Under the pieces are notes generated by a model. It did no database searches, was not told where the DNA came from, and was given only the letters and a program-made list of their open reading frames with translations. Shown in pieces: positions 1 through 13,310 of a DNA stretch of 64,000 nucleotides. The position numbers and the translations under genes are program-made. This DNA comes from Prinia subflava (taxonomy: Eukaryota > Chordata > Aves > Passeriformes > Cisticolidae), in the NCBI RefSeq assembly GCF_021018805.1, contig NC_086248.1:93773739-93837738 (forward strand). The letters are read 5' to 3'. Position 1 is the first letter of the stretch, and every line of letters begins with the position of its first letter.

Positions 1-984
1 AATGCTAAGAGTTACACTGAGAGTTTGCCTGAATTAAAATAGTTTTGAGGGAGAGGGGAAGACAGTGAGAAGGCGATTCCATAAAGGGCTGAAAGCCTTG
101 ATGGTGCATGGGGAACACCAGTGTTATTTCTGCTGTCTTCACCAGTTTTACTGCCATTGGCACAGTGAGTACTCCACATCCCACCTGGGTCACGATTTGC
201 TGGTCCTCAGAATTCCAGCCAGCAGGTGATCACAACAGGTAATGTGCACACGCACAGCCTCACACCTCTTGTTTCTCCCTGCCTACTCTCTGCACATATA
301 TAAACACTTTTCCTTTCAGTATGTACAGCAGAAATCCATGAGACACCTTTGCAGCACCTTAGGAATCTAATTACTTCTGATCAGGTCTGAGGTCAATCTC
401 ATGGAAAATATTATATTAGATCTGACATGCTGCATTTACAAGATGAAAAGGAAGAAAAATATCAAAACAGTAAAGAAAAAAAAATCTTCCTTGGGGATGT
501 CTGTCAAAATGCAGAGATCTTCAAAGAATTTCAATGGCCTCAGACATGAGAAAGTAGGTAAGAGTAAATCCTTGGTCAGTACACCCAATATGCAGCTAAG
601 CGACCCTCCTCCTGAGTCATGGCATGCATTTATTCAATAATGTGCAGAGCTCAACTTCTATAAATGTGACAAATGGCTAGAACAGAATGAGGGGGGGGAA
701 AAGGCATGAAGATTTTTACAGAACAAAAAAAGGAACAACTTTATGGCAGTAACTATTGCAGGAATTTTAGATCCAGCTTTGACATTAAGAATTAGCAGTC
801 AAGTACAAAAATTTTACTCTGACATTAGCTGCTTAACTAGTTCTGTTCCTTTTCTTGTCTTTTTTCATTCCCCACCTTTTTTTTTCTTTTTTTTTTAAGT
901 ACCCAGGAAGTACTTCTTAAGCATCCCTAATGCTTTTAGGACAAGACACTTCCCCATTTCTCAGCCACTAGCACCTTTTAATTT

Positions 985-1265
985 CTGAAAGAGCCACGGT
1001 TGAAAATCTTAATTAATTGTTCCATACTGCTTCAGGATCATTATGCAATGTAATAAAGGCCGTGTAATTATGAAATTTTACAGCCATTACCAAGGCTGAT
1101 GGCTCGTATTTCATCCTCAGCTGGACCCAATGGCTTTTAGCCACTCAGCTCCCCTTTGATGAACTACAGACAGATCTATCAGGCCCAAACAATATCCAGG
1201 CAAGGCGGCTATAATAGCTACCTACAGATGAAGCCATAGATAAAGATAAACTATAAATCTACACA
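985..1265. promoter_or_regulatory. Candidate conserved non-coding element
   Basis: This stretch is a smooth mixed-composition block with homeodomain-like cores (cttaattaattg, gtgtaattatg) and a C/EBP-like attatgcaat. It carries CpGs (cacgg, gccgtg, gctcgt, ggcggc) in an otherwise CpG-poor intron and has no simple repeats. This look is typical of deeply conserved enhancers in introns of developmental regulators. No alignment could be run, so conservation is inferred from composition and motif density only. Confidence 0.4.
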
Positions 1266-4200
1266 CAAATGCAGGCACATTGCCTCAGGATGACAGAGGG
1301 GAGAGGATGAGACACTTGGGAAAGCTGGCGGCTTGCAGAAAGCCAACCTTCTCTCTCTGTTACTCAGTTTGGAATTTGTTTTGTTTCTTAAAGATGCAAA
1401 ACCTCTTAACACTTCCCCCACAAAATTACCTATTTTTTAAGAACTGTGAATTTTTAGATGGAAGTCAAGGGGTCACTTTATCCACCTATTAAATTTGGCA
1501 AAGGGGATTTACGTGGACAAATCAAGTCAACCTCCAAATGAAACACCCCAGTCAACAAGTTTGCAAATCATATTTTTAGAAGTGAATCCAGGTCACTTGC
1601 TTCTGACACTGAAAAAAGCAACCATCCCTGATTTCTAAATGCATTATCGTGAGCAGATGCACAGAGGTGAAGTTAGATGATAGGCTTTCACTGGAGGCAG
1701 CACCAGAGATGCAATTTCATGCAACATTGTCCGACATTATTTTATTTTCAGTCTGAAAATGAAAATACTTCTAAAATTCAGTGCAAGTTAAAGAAACAAG
1801 GGGATTATTAACGCTCTTGGTACCTGCAACACCAGAATGCAGTTTATGTCCTAGTTATGGAGGTGACCTCCATTAATGCCCTCTTTAATTTAAGACAGGA
1901 GGCCTTCTGAGTGTGCAGTGTTAGTCCCTCCAGAGTGAGACAAGGCAGACTAAATGATCTCTAGGTGAGAAAAAGAAATGGAGAGCTGCAGCTCCTGACC
2001 AATTCTGAGCGAGTCCAGGGAAGACTCTGAAAACATTAGCTTAGAAACTGCATCCATTAGTACCCATTCCAGTAGCCCACAGTCAGTCGAGATGCTGATG
2101 CTGGTGGCTGAGGCCAAAAACATTTCAGAAGGCAAGAAAAGTTAAAATAAAAATATCATCAGTACTCTGATTTCTAATACATCTACAGAATGGCTTGGTC
2201 CTTTCCAAAGAAAATGTGACAGATTTAGAGGAGGTTCAGACAAAGTAAAGCGGTACCTAACAAAACTCTTATGAAAAGAGACTCAGATGGCAGGAACTGT
2301 CTTCCTCAAAACAGTAATGTACGAGAGAATGCAGAAGTGTACATAAATTAATGATATTAAAAGTAGTTCTAAAGCTTTTACTCTGTCACAAAACACGGAT
2401 CATGCACCCCTACAGTAAAATACAGGAAATTCAAAATGGAAGACAAAGGGAAATTCTTCATTCACAGAGTAGCTGGGCTGAAGAACTTCTTGCCAAAGGA
2501 TGTCACTGAAGCCAAGAACTCAGAGAGGGAGATTATTCTTACATGGACAGCCAGAACAGCTCCAGGTATTAATACACCAAATCCAAATTAGGCGGACAAG
2601 GATATTTTTCTTCCTTATTTCATCTAATCTCTAAGCATAAGGAATTCAAAACAGTTTTCCTGAAGCTTCTGCCTATTATGGGGTTCATGTCCCCTCTCCT
2701 GAGGCTGATCACTGCTGAAGGCAGCACAGTGTGTGTCCATGACCTATAGCATTCAGTTCATAGTTTCTTAAAAACTGAAGCCTCAGAATCTGGGCTGCCT
2801 TTCTTTGAGGTGTTTGGAACCTGCTCCTAAGAAGTGAAGCTCAGAACAGAAGAGCTTAGAGAGATGTGCCCCAGGGTAAGAATTTCAAAATCACAGCAAC
2901 TGAACTCTCCCTGTACCGCTCCTGTGGAAAAGATGAGAATAATGGATATGGAAGATCCGTGGTGTTATCATAGCCACAAAAGCAGGCAGGTGCATGTATT
3001 AGTGTGTGTTTGCATAAGCCTGTGTACGCACGCATTTGCACTCAGCAAACCCAGGGTACTCCGAAAGCTACTGAAATGAATAAAGATCACCTGCTCATTA
3101 ACTTGTATTCTTTGCTTATTAAATATGTCTTTTCTTCTAATATAAAACCCCCTGTCTTTGCTGAAGGACAAAATAATAATGTAACCACCCAGGACAGATC
3201 AAAGAAGTGTTTTCTGAAACAGAGAACAGAGTCACAAAGGGTCACTGGTCAACAAAGCTGCACCTGAAAACAGGCAAGGGAATGCATGATTCAGGTTCCT
3301 CCAGCATAATGCTGAGAATGGTTGATACATGGTCTTTAAGGACCAGCACCTGCTTTTAATATGCTTTACTGCACGTATGGTGAGGATTCACTGTACCTGG
3401 TGTGAACTGATCTGCTCCTTGCAGTGCACATGGAAGCATCATAAACATTCTTAATGGGGAAAATAGCCCAACGTTTACATACTAGACTGTACAAACACCA
3501 CCAGACTGTAATTTCTGGACAGGACTTTAAATTGCCTTCTAATACTCTAAGAATTTACCAGAATCTGGTGAAGACCTCTGTTAAAACATGCACTAGGAAA
3601 ATTGAGAAGAATGGATGTAGACAAAGAAACTGGCAGATCTTTCACCTTCTCTACTTTCCATCCGGTAGACTCATCTAGCCAAATTAGCATCAACCTCACT
3701 GATAAGCTCTGTGGTTTTACCTCTTTTTATCCTCCCCATCACTCACAGCAGTAGAGTAAAAAGCAGCCACAAATATACACAGCAGGAGAATTTTAAGAGC
3801 AAAAACTTCAAGTAGGAAGTAAATGCAAAGATGTTATTTCCATTTCTATCTGAGGCAGTAATATCAGTTTGCTACATTGATCTAATAAAATGTCAATAAT
3901 GTGAGAAAACGCATAAATACCACCCAACAATTTTTATTTTACAAATGAAACGCATGAAGTTTTAACCTCTATGGTAAATGTGTAGTCTGTTAGACAATGC
4001 CAATCAATAGTCCATAATTTAAGATTATTGTAAGATTTTAATAAAGTTCAACAAGGAATTTGTGCATGTCAGAAAGTTAACTTGTAGTTTAGTGCAAACT
4101 ACCTTGAAACAGAACTAGCTGAGGCATAGTTAGAGTTTATTTTTGCCAAATATGAATTACTGCAAAGGAAAAGGTAATTAGCTTTACGTATTTTGGAAAA

Positions 4201-6300
4201 GACTTTCTTTTCAGTATTTGGTTTAAAACATTTTCCTTCTTCAAATGATTTTTGGGTTGTTTTTTTTCTTAATGAACAGCTGCATGTATCTTATATACAA
4301 GTAGGAAGTGTTTTTAAAAAACCTGCTTTAGAGAACACATAAACACAAGGTTTTGCTATGTCTCAAAAAACCCCTGACTACAGTAAGGCCACATTCAGAC
4401 ACAGAAAAAGATATTAGCATTAGGACAGACCAAAAATGGAAGGGAAATGGGGGGCTAATTTTATGTTTCCTCCTTCAATATTCACCAAATGGGGCACAAA
4501 TTGTAGCTGCTATAATGCATGCCATGCTTTACACTGATTTTCTACACTTGGTATTCCCTAGCTGAATTGTTTCTGAAGTCTATGGTGATTTTTTTCCACA
4601 GCAAATCAGCAGTTTTTCAAGAGGTCTCTGTGCAACCCAAGAGTATGACATTTACTAATGTGTTGAGATTCAGGGATTCTCCTTTGTAGAAGCCAACACT
4701 AATAAGAAAGATATGGTTCAGTGTCCTGGGTATTCTTCCCAGTTTTATTAATTAGATGGAAAGCTTCTCCCTCTGGAATACTGCAAGGTATTTATTAACA
4801 CTTCAGCCCACAAACTAGAGTAAATTTACAGTAGTGGAGGTAATTGTTACATACACCGACTCTTGTTATCAACTTGGCAGGGATAAGCAAAAAACCCCCG
4901 GAGATTTAGATTATGATCTTTTTCATGATATTTTAATTGTGCTTCTTAATCTGCTAAATTAAAAACTATAGTACAATCTTATTCAGATCACTGGCAAAAA
5001 AGATCATATCAATTTGCAACAAAATGTATGAATGCTCCTATCTCTTTTAATTACACAAAGAATTTAACACTCATACTCAATATGGCCACAGAGTGACTGA
5101 GATACCAAACTCTTTCTTTTGCAGTTGTGCCATCTTATCCCCAAGCACCTTCACATTTTATTTCATGTCTCCCATCTTCTAAGGCACAGACTCCCTTCCC
5201 TAGATGATCTTTAGTATCACCACCTTCCTTCTCTCCCTTCATGTTCAGCATGATGAGATACTCCAGCAACTGTTGTCCCAGCACAGCGATGACTGATAGT
5301 GACCAGGCAGGCACTCCGTAGTATCTCAGTCACTTTTGTGCTTTTCAGAGAAGTGTTAGGTATGCCCAGAGACACTTCATGTAACCACATCTCCCTCACT
5401 GCTGCTTTCAGCCTACCTCCTTCTCTTCGCATTCTTCTGCTATCAGACCCTCTTATTCCTTCTGGGCACCAGTATGTCAATTTATAGTGCCACCAGCAAT
5501 GCCCTCTCCTTAATTGGTCCACACTAATTTACCTACAATAATTTTTTATTATGCAGCTCTCAGTGCTCTCAAAAGGTTAGAGTTGGGTTTTATTTTGCAG
5601 TCCTTACCCTATTTCTACATTCTTGCATCCACCGAGCATTCTGATGGGCCCAAATACCTCAAATGGGCTCTACCATCAGGTATTAGGGCACATTTGTCAG
5701 TAATTTTAGAGATTACACAGAAAGCACAGGATGTGCTTTGTGAGGATGTGCCATCAGAGAGGTCTAAATCAAAGTTTTCACGTGCCAGTACTGCTGGATC
5801 ATCTCTAGTTTCTTTGGCTTTCCTCTTGACCCAGACATCTGCTTTCAAATGTCTGCTTCTTGCTGATCCCTCTTTATGGTCACCAGACATTTACTGTAGC
5901 TTTCCTTATGGATGTTAAGTGCCCTATCAGTGATCTGAGAAGGAAAGGGGTGAGAATTTTGTCATCCATTCTGTCAAATCCCTGCTTAGCTATCCTGACT
6001 GCACAGGGCACAAGTCATTTATAGCTGGCACTTGCCAAATACACCCCTGTCAGAGAGCTAACTCACTTACTAACATCAGCAGTTTTCAGGACTGTATCAT
6101 AAATTATGTCAGAAGCATAGCTGAAGCATGAGGTACATTTATACAGGAAGAATAGGAGAAAGAATTTGGCCTCCCAAATCTTCCATTGTCTCTCTCTGTA
6201 ATTCTGCTGGAGTCACAAAGTCCCTCTCTGTCTTTCTGTGCAAACTAGATACAATATATATAAATAAATTAACAGGGCTGTTATGCTGTTTTATTCATTT

Positions 6301-6628
6301 AATGTCTGCAAACAACAACAAATATCTTAACCAAATAACGGTGTATGAAGCATATTCAACACTTCTGTAAGGCATGTGAAATGGATGAAGGGATAAACTG
6401 GCTAAAATATTTAAAAAAGGATAGAGCTCAACTTTAGCACTTCCTCTTCATGCTCTTCTGGTCTATTTCTCACTGTTGGCTAGCAGATGAAGTATGAGAA
6501 AACATGAAGCCTTGTCTAAATATTTTAGCCAGTTTAACTCTTTATCTATTTCATACACTTTTCAGAAATGTTGAATATACTTTGTGGACCTTTTTTTTGG
6601 TTAAAATTGAGCAGTACAACAGAGTTTG
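6301..6628. repeat. Long imperfect inverted repeat (palindromic element)
   Basis: The left arm (6301-6420) and right arm (6511-6628) are reverse complements of each other over about 115 nt, at roughly three-quarters identity, with most differences being transitions. The core is perfect over 19 nt: 6395-6413 against taaatattttagccagttt at 6517-6535. Part of the 90-nt centre is also weakly symmetrical. In ESRRG pre-mRNA this would form a hairpin of more than 100 bp. It could be an ancient palindromic MITE-type DNA transposon or one of the old conserved hairpin repeats known from amniotes. The family was not identified. Confidence 0.75.
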
Positions 6629-7009
6629 AGGTGGCTCCTGCTACGGTGACCATTTTTTCCCAGGTATTTCTATGGATGCAGGACTATGCCCACAAAAGGA
6701 ATGTGTCTGCCTTGCATTAGGATGAACACAAAGTAAAACTAGGACCTTGACCACAGAGTGCTGACTTTACAGCACTGAGTGTGAGGGTCAAGTGCACGTC
6801 TGTAAACAGACATTGGTATTATACTGTAGGTATGAAAATGCATAAAATACATTTAATTAACCCTAGGCTGTGATACAAACTGACAATTTTGAACAGAAAT
6901 TTCAAAGCTATGCCTGACACCTTTTGAGTCATTTTGCTCAGGAAGATACATATTTAGGCCACATTTCTATACATTTGTATGTATTTTTTTTTAATATATG
7001 AAAAATGCA

Positions 7010-7230
7010 TATTATTTACCCAATTGCCTGGAATGTCTATTGAAGAAATACATATTTATTTTTAAAAGCAATCCATATATTATTTACTCAGTGGATGAGA
7101 ATGACTTCAAAAACCCGTTCTGGTCCATCAAATAAATACATATTTATAAATGGTTTTTAAAATGCGTATTATTTACCCAATGGACTGTAATGGCTCTGCT
7201 AGTGCCATTACATGTAAATATGTAATTAGC
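7010..7230. repeat. Diverged tandem repeat, about three units
   Basis: Units start at 7010, 7078 and 7167 with the shared opening tattatttacycaatgga-like sequence. The first two units end with a shared aaatacatatttat followed by a tttttaaaa-gc motif. Unit spacing is 68 and 89 bp, so the copies differ by an indel of about 20 bp. A partial further copy may lie just before 7010. The units are too diverged to be a recent expansion. Confidence 0.6.
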
Positions 7231-9027
7231 CACATAATAAAAAATCCCCACAAAATTTCTCTGAAAAGCATTATATTTCCATGTGTCAACGTACAATACC
7301 TTTTGTATTGTTATTTTTTCTCTTTAAACAGCAAAGGCGATTACCCTATGCTAATGACTACGGCTTTGCCGTATTTCAAAACCCCACTAGCTCTGCAATT
7401 ATATAAAACGCAAACTTGAAATCCTCATTTCTTCCTTTTAATATCAGTGCTTTGGAATTCTCATCTTGCAGCTGGTACACCTGGCCTGGATCTTTCTGCC
7501 AGCCCCACGGATGCTGACCAGACTCTGCACAACTGAACACTCCTGTCAGTAGGAGCTGGTCCTGCTCTCACACAAGCTCCTCCACACTGCTAGCCAATGC
7601 ACCTGCACCACTGCTGGGCCATCCAACCTTGTACACTGCCAAACTTCACTTATTACCTCTCTTCACACAGGTTATTTTCTGTGAAGCACCTTTTCCTTGC
7701 AAGAGTGAGGGCAGGATATGAGACATGCCACAATGGACCACAATGTATTTTACTACACAGTCCTGTGTAAATTTCTGTTTGAAAGGATGTAGCACCTACC
7801 CCAAGTGTTTGGGAATTAATATTAAGAACAAGACCTGCCAGGCCTGTAAAAATAGATGCACACTTTCCAACAAGAGTGAACAGTATCATTTTTAGGAGTG
7901 CATGTGTGTGCGTGCTGGAATAAGCGTCACACATTAAGATGTAAATTTTATTCTCTGAGCTGACTGCCAGGTGATTAATTCTGATAGCACAGTGATCAAT
8001 TGGTACAGGTGCTGCACCTGAGTAATGTTTGTTTCTGTACACACTGGTAGCAAAGGTGCAGCACTAACACAGGTGGCGCTTGCGTAGCTGTGCAACATCT
8101 CTGATTTCCTGAAAACACTCACACTGGTAGTTAGGCTGCATGTAGTTCTGCCAGATTTTTCAATTAGACCCATTATTGATTTGATGAAAAAGCAAATTAA
8201 ACATACCATGGTAGTATGTAAAATGGTTAGACAGAACATAAGGTTCTGGTGCTGAGCTTCTTAGGCACATTACCTCTGTGTGCAGCTCTTCCTCACCACA
8301 GTCTCTGGAGTCTACAAAAACAGGAGACCTCTGCAAGGCAACTCGGCAGCACCAGTCTAGCAACTGAGGTATGGAACATCCAGGAATACATTAATGTGAA
8401 AGGCCAGGAAGCTCAAACTTTGTTGAGACTAGAGCTACAATTACTTGGTTGCTTCATCTAGATCTAGCATAAAAGAAAACCTGCTAGAGATTGACACGTT
8501 TGAGGATAAAAATCAACAGATACAGGTAATAACATCTTTTTTTAAAAAATAACAAGAAAAAATTTTTAGTTGATGGTACATTTTAAGTTGTCTAAACCTC
8601 TGGCATGCGGAATCAACACTGTGTGCACTTACAAGTATTTCTTTGCAATTTTCCCTTGTTAAAGAACATGAGTTTTGATACCAAGAATGAGTAACATGCA
8701 GTGTCTACCCAGGACTTAACATGTTCACATTTTTACAACCACTCTTCCCTTCCCTTTGCTCAACATGATGGGGAACTCAAAGCAAGTAGGTGCACTCACT
8801 AGAAAGCCTCTTCACTAATTTCCATTTAATTCATTTACCAAATCAAATCAAACTGCTACTGTGAAAAACTATCTTCTCACAGAGGGGACTAAGGGATCTC
8901 TCCACAAGTCACTGCAAAGCACCTTGAGGTTCAGCCTCCCAAAGCAAGCTAGCTGAAACAAACACAACCAACAGGATGCTGCAGCAGCAGGTCCACCCAG
9001 GGCACACAGCTCATGGCAAGAAGTTTC

Positions 9028-9036
9028 TTAAGGTCA
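9028..9036 (+). promoter_or_regulatory. ERR-response-element match (TNAAGGTCA)
   Basis: TTAAGGTCA fits the extended half-site. It lies in ordinary intron sequence with no other regulatory sign. Confidence 0.18.
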
Positions 9037-9163
9037 AGCACAGTAAGCCCACTGTCTGGCTTTGGTGTGCTGGAAACCTACATTAAGTCAGCACAAGCCT
9101 ACAAAATCCTCTTTTCTTATTTCCGCAGAGCCGCTTGTGTCAGAGCAGAGACAGTATTTTGCA

Positions 9164-9178
9164 CTCTCTCTCTCTCTC
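9164..9178. repeat. Short (CT)n microsatellite
   Basis: This is a 15-nt perfect CT dinucleotide run. Confidence 0.85.
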
Positions 9179-10029
9179 ATGTCGCTCAGCACTGTAAGAA
9201 GGCCCAATAATATCATTTCCAACTGGCCCAAATTCCTCTTGAAATTAGCACTCTCCCTGCAGGCCTGCAATTTTAGGGGCTGTACCCTATATTATTAAAT
9301 CAGTCAAAAATATCCAGGTAAAAGTGATGCTGCTTAAGACAAGGTTTATTTTGGTTTATTTTGCCACTCCTGCTGCCAGGGTGTAATCTTATGCCTCATT
9401 CTTTCTTGAAAAGCATGTAAATTGTTGTACACAAATAGAGTCATTCATGGAAAGCAAGACATCGCAGATCAGACAATAAACGTATCAATTAATGCCTGGG
9501 ATGCACACGAGGCAATCAATTTTCCCAAATCCCAAATCAATTAAAAAAAAAAAAGGATACAGAGAAAAACAATCTGAATTTTCACTCCTCTAAAAGGTGG
9601 GGATGAGAAAAAGAAAGGGAGGGAAGCTGTCGTGCCAATCCTTCTGTCTGTCTTTGCTTGTTTTGTAATTATTAAACCTGAGGTAACTTGAAAAAATTGT
9701 GGAAAAGTTACTCTGCGGAAATACTGAAATTTCAGATTAAAATATCTAAAAATGAAGGAAGAGAAAGAGAGAGGAAGAATGCAGCAAGTATTAGGAAACT
9801 TTTGGCCTTCAGTCTTACACACGCACAGGGTGCCCGCATTGAGAAAAGGGGCGATGTTTCTCTTCCTGTGTCTTTTTGTGCACTGATGGGAGTGATGTCC
9901 TACAGCATTTCAAGTCATTTATTGAAGTTTGGTGGCGGTAGTGGGAATGTTGTTAAGGGAAGTAAAAAAAGCAATGTCCATTTGGAGCTTGTCTGTGAAC
10001 TTTGCATGAACCGCCAGGAATAATGTAGT

Positions 10030-10420
10030 GTGATGACAAGCCAGTTATACCTTCCACTAAATTTGCTGTCTGGAATGAACTGAAATAGTGTTTGGTTTGT
10101 GTAATTACGTCCATCTATCTTTATATTCCAGCGGCATATCGCAAATTGAAAATACTAAAAATTGACTGTTGGTTCTGATATTTAATGATTGCCAAAGACA
10201 AGACGATGATTTATTGGTTACTTACCGATGTGACACATTTGCATCTTATTAGACGGAGATTACTATTCCTTAAAATGCGGACGAGGCCTGATCATGTCTG
10301 ATGGATTGATTTGATTTGCAAATGTAATCAAACTAATAAGAGGGAAAAAATGAGCAATAATGCCTTGTTTTTCAACTGGCAATCACTCCCCTGCCAACAA
10401 CGCTGATATCCCTGACTAAG
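10030..10420. promoter_or_regulatory. Candidate conserved enhancer with POU octamer motifs
   Basis: This block holds an octamer ATTTGCAT at 10237-10244 and a palindromic ATTTGCAAAT at 10314-10323. The second lies inside a longer near-symmetrical AT-rich segment (ttgatttgcaaatgtaatcaa is roughly its own reverse complement). CpGs are retained (tacgtc, gcggc, tcgc, gacgatg, accgatg, gacgg, gcggacgagg), and TAAT/ATTA-type cores recur. The density of recognisable sites and the absence of slippage repeats set it apart from the flanks. A POU or homeodomain-responsive element is the most natural reading. It is not proven to be conserved or active. Confidence 0.5.
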
Positions 10421-10670
10421 CAGCCTTCACACAGTCTTCCTGTCTCCTCAAATAAACAAAGGGATGCAAAGAGCTTGATAAGAGGATAACGAGCCAAGTA
10501 TGGATGTAACATGGAGCCTGTACCTCAGCACTGTTTAAATGTATCAATGGGAGTACTGGGAGAGGACTTACAGTGCCTTCAGTTCTTAAAAAGCAGCAAG
10601 CAAAAACCCAAAGAGCAAAACCATACGAAAAAAAAACCCCTTTACTAAATGAGGGGAGGGGAACCGCATT

Positions 10671-10692
10671 AAAAAAAAAAAAAAAAAAAAAA
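10671..10692. repeat. Poly(A) run of 22
   Basis: This is a homopolymer run preceded by A-rich and G-rich short stretches. No associated element was recognised. Confidence 0.9.
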
Positions 10693-13281
10693 GTGGTTCT
10701 AATTCTGGGAACCCCAGAAGAACAGTCCCCACAAGCACAAAATTTACAGAATAAATACCTGGAATTCCTCAACCTGATAGGAAGCTAATTGGAGAATGTA
10801 TTTTGGACATGATTCAAGTAACTGGAATCGCTGACTGTGGCCACAGTATCAGAGAACCTATTTCCAGGGGTAGCTAGATGCTGTTTCAAAATTATTCCAA
10901 ATACTAAATGCAGGGTTTCTGTCCCAGCAAACATTCTATCATTCTGGCCTGATGCTGATGCTCCTGTAAGCACTGAAATACGTTTCTTATTCAGCTTAAA
11001 GTAAATGACCCTAATTCTCCACAGCAGGATTCTCTATTATTATTTAATAATAATGAAAAGAAATATTAAAAGAAAAAAAGCTTTGTGCAAGGAATTGCAC
11101 AGAGAGTCCCCCACCATTTACACGAAAGTGGTAATTCAAGCAGAAGGCAAATAATAAAGCTCAGAGGTTCATACAGGTTACAGATTGTGACCTGCATATT
11201 TAGGGATTGATCCAAAGCAGTGAAATCAAGGCAAGTCTTTCTATTGGCCTAAATGGATTTTCATATAAAGCTTTACTAAAGAGGGAGGTTCGAGAGTGAA
11301 TGTTGACAGCTGAGGAAGTGATCCTACATATATTTGGGAACACAGAGAACACTGCACAATGGAAGTGCCTGTGTAAATAATGTGATTGTACTACTTAAAT
11401 ATTTTCCAGACTGATTGCTAATTTGCTTCACTAAGGGATATTCGATAATGTAAAAAAACCCTTGCTTTAGGGAACAGCCATTATGAAGTGTCAGGTTAAA
11501 AACAAAGTTGAATATATAGCTCCAATTACCATGCTCAAAGACCTCAAAATATTTTCATAATTTAAAGTTTTATAGCTCATGTAATTTATATTTATTTTAA
11601 CAGTGGAAAAGCATCCCGGTCAAACTCCAATTAAATAATTACATTTTGCCTACCTAAAATTCTCACTGCATTTTTAATTGGATAGGACACACTTCACTGC
11701 TTCTCCTAAATTGTTTAGTATTGCCATTCAGTATATAAATAGCTACCACTTTCTACCATGGAGACAGTACACTTGTCCGTGCAGCCATCGGCGGCAAATT
11801 GGAGTTCATCTGTGTTGGCTGCAGCACTGAACTCAGGACACCCATGGCAGCCTGTGTTCCCATCACCCTGTCACAAGCTGATTTTTGGTGTATTTTTGCT
11901 TCCTCCTAGCAGGTTCTATGAAAGATTTTGTGTTTGTCATTGATGCTGCCTGATTATGAGGCTGCTGGTTATGCTGGTCCTTGTCAACAGCCTCTTTTCT
12001 TGACTTTATCTTCTGAAATGCCCACCTAAGTGTCTTGTCAGACACTGCCCTCTGTGGGTTCATGCTACAGAGGAAGCAGGAATAACCCTGGCACAGCACG
12101 TGCCCTGCTTGTCCCCAGTCCTACCTACACTGCCTGTCTGTGGCACCCTGTTTCCCAGGGGCCTCTTGATTACAGAGCCCTTGGTGTGCTTCACATATGA
12201 GGATTACAGAACACAGCAAATCACTCATCACCACTGATGTGCCAGGCACGATCCTGCAAACTCCAAATTTGGGTTGCATATAGATTCTGCAAAGCGTTCA
12301 GCACAACGCATTAATGGGGTCCAGAAAACATTCAAGTGACTCGAAACACAAAGAAACTGTTCAAAATTTACTCCTATAATCTCACTGAACGAAGATAATC
12401 TGGAATTCACAATGCATTTTGCATGTGACATATGTAGCTGAAGATACACTGACACTGAGCAAGCTGCTCCTGAATCCACCCAACAGTTAACTTTGTCTCT
12501 GTGAAACTTCAAAGTAGTAAAGAAGGGATCACAGAGTAGAATGGCTTTCGACAAGAGACTGATATGGGGAAGGACTCTTAAATTCTTCTAACTGCAAACA
12601 GAGTTCATTAATGAGAGACACAAGGGTCACAGAAAGTTTCATATGTTACCAGATATAGCTTGAATCGTAGCAAGTTTGGAGTCTAGTTCAGCAGGGCAGG
12701 CATGATGCTAAAGCACAGCCAGAAGAAATCTCTGGCTAGAAATACACCCTGCAGCCTGCCAGTGTCATGATGTATTTATGCCAGAAGTGCAGCTTCTTTG
12801 AACAAATGTATGAGCAGCAGTCATTATCTGCTAAACTGTTCCCCCTTAATCTCTCCAACAGCTGGATGCACGAAAACTGCAGATTTGCCCCCGCCTCTCC
12901 TCCACCCTCACCACAACTCTTTGCTCCAGTGTTCTCATGCATAACATGTCAGGACTTGCTAAGCACACTGACTCTACTCTGCAAGTGCCATTTCCATTGA
13001 ACTTGGAGCCTTCTGCATCTGTAGTTGCATCTCATTTCAGTATCTGATTTCACCTCAGCTCTTAATGCAGCTGATTGAAACCGATGGTGCACAATGTGGC
13101 AGATGAAAACATCTTGGGGAGAAGGGTCAGAGCTACACTGTGAAATTTCCACTCGTCTGTAATAGGTGCCTTAGGAGTTTGGTGTGGAAAACACCAACAT
13201 ACTCTCAGCAAACTTTCCAGAACATGTTTTCAAATGAAAGGAAGGTTGTGCGTTCTCTTGCATGAAGAATCACCAAAATAT

Positions 13282-13310
13282 TTTAATACTGCCTGCTGTG
13301 CAGTATTAAA
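13282..13310. repeat. Perfect short hairpin, 11-bp arms
   Basis: The arms tttaatactgc (13282-13292) and gcagtattaaa (13300-13310) are exact reverse complements around a 7-nt loop. Pairing does not extend outward, so it is too short for a microRNA precursor. Confidence 0.75.

Noticed and set aside
5514..5918. 134-codon plus-strand frame overlapping a 91-codon minus-strand frame
   Set aside because: Both frames were read for known retroelement or cellular domains and none was seen. Open frames on both strands over the same DNA point to composition rather than coding.
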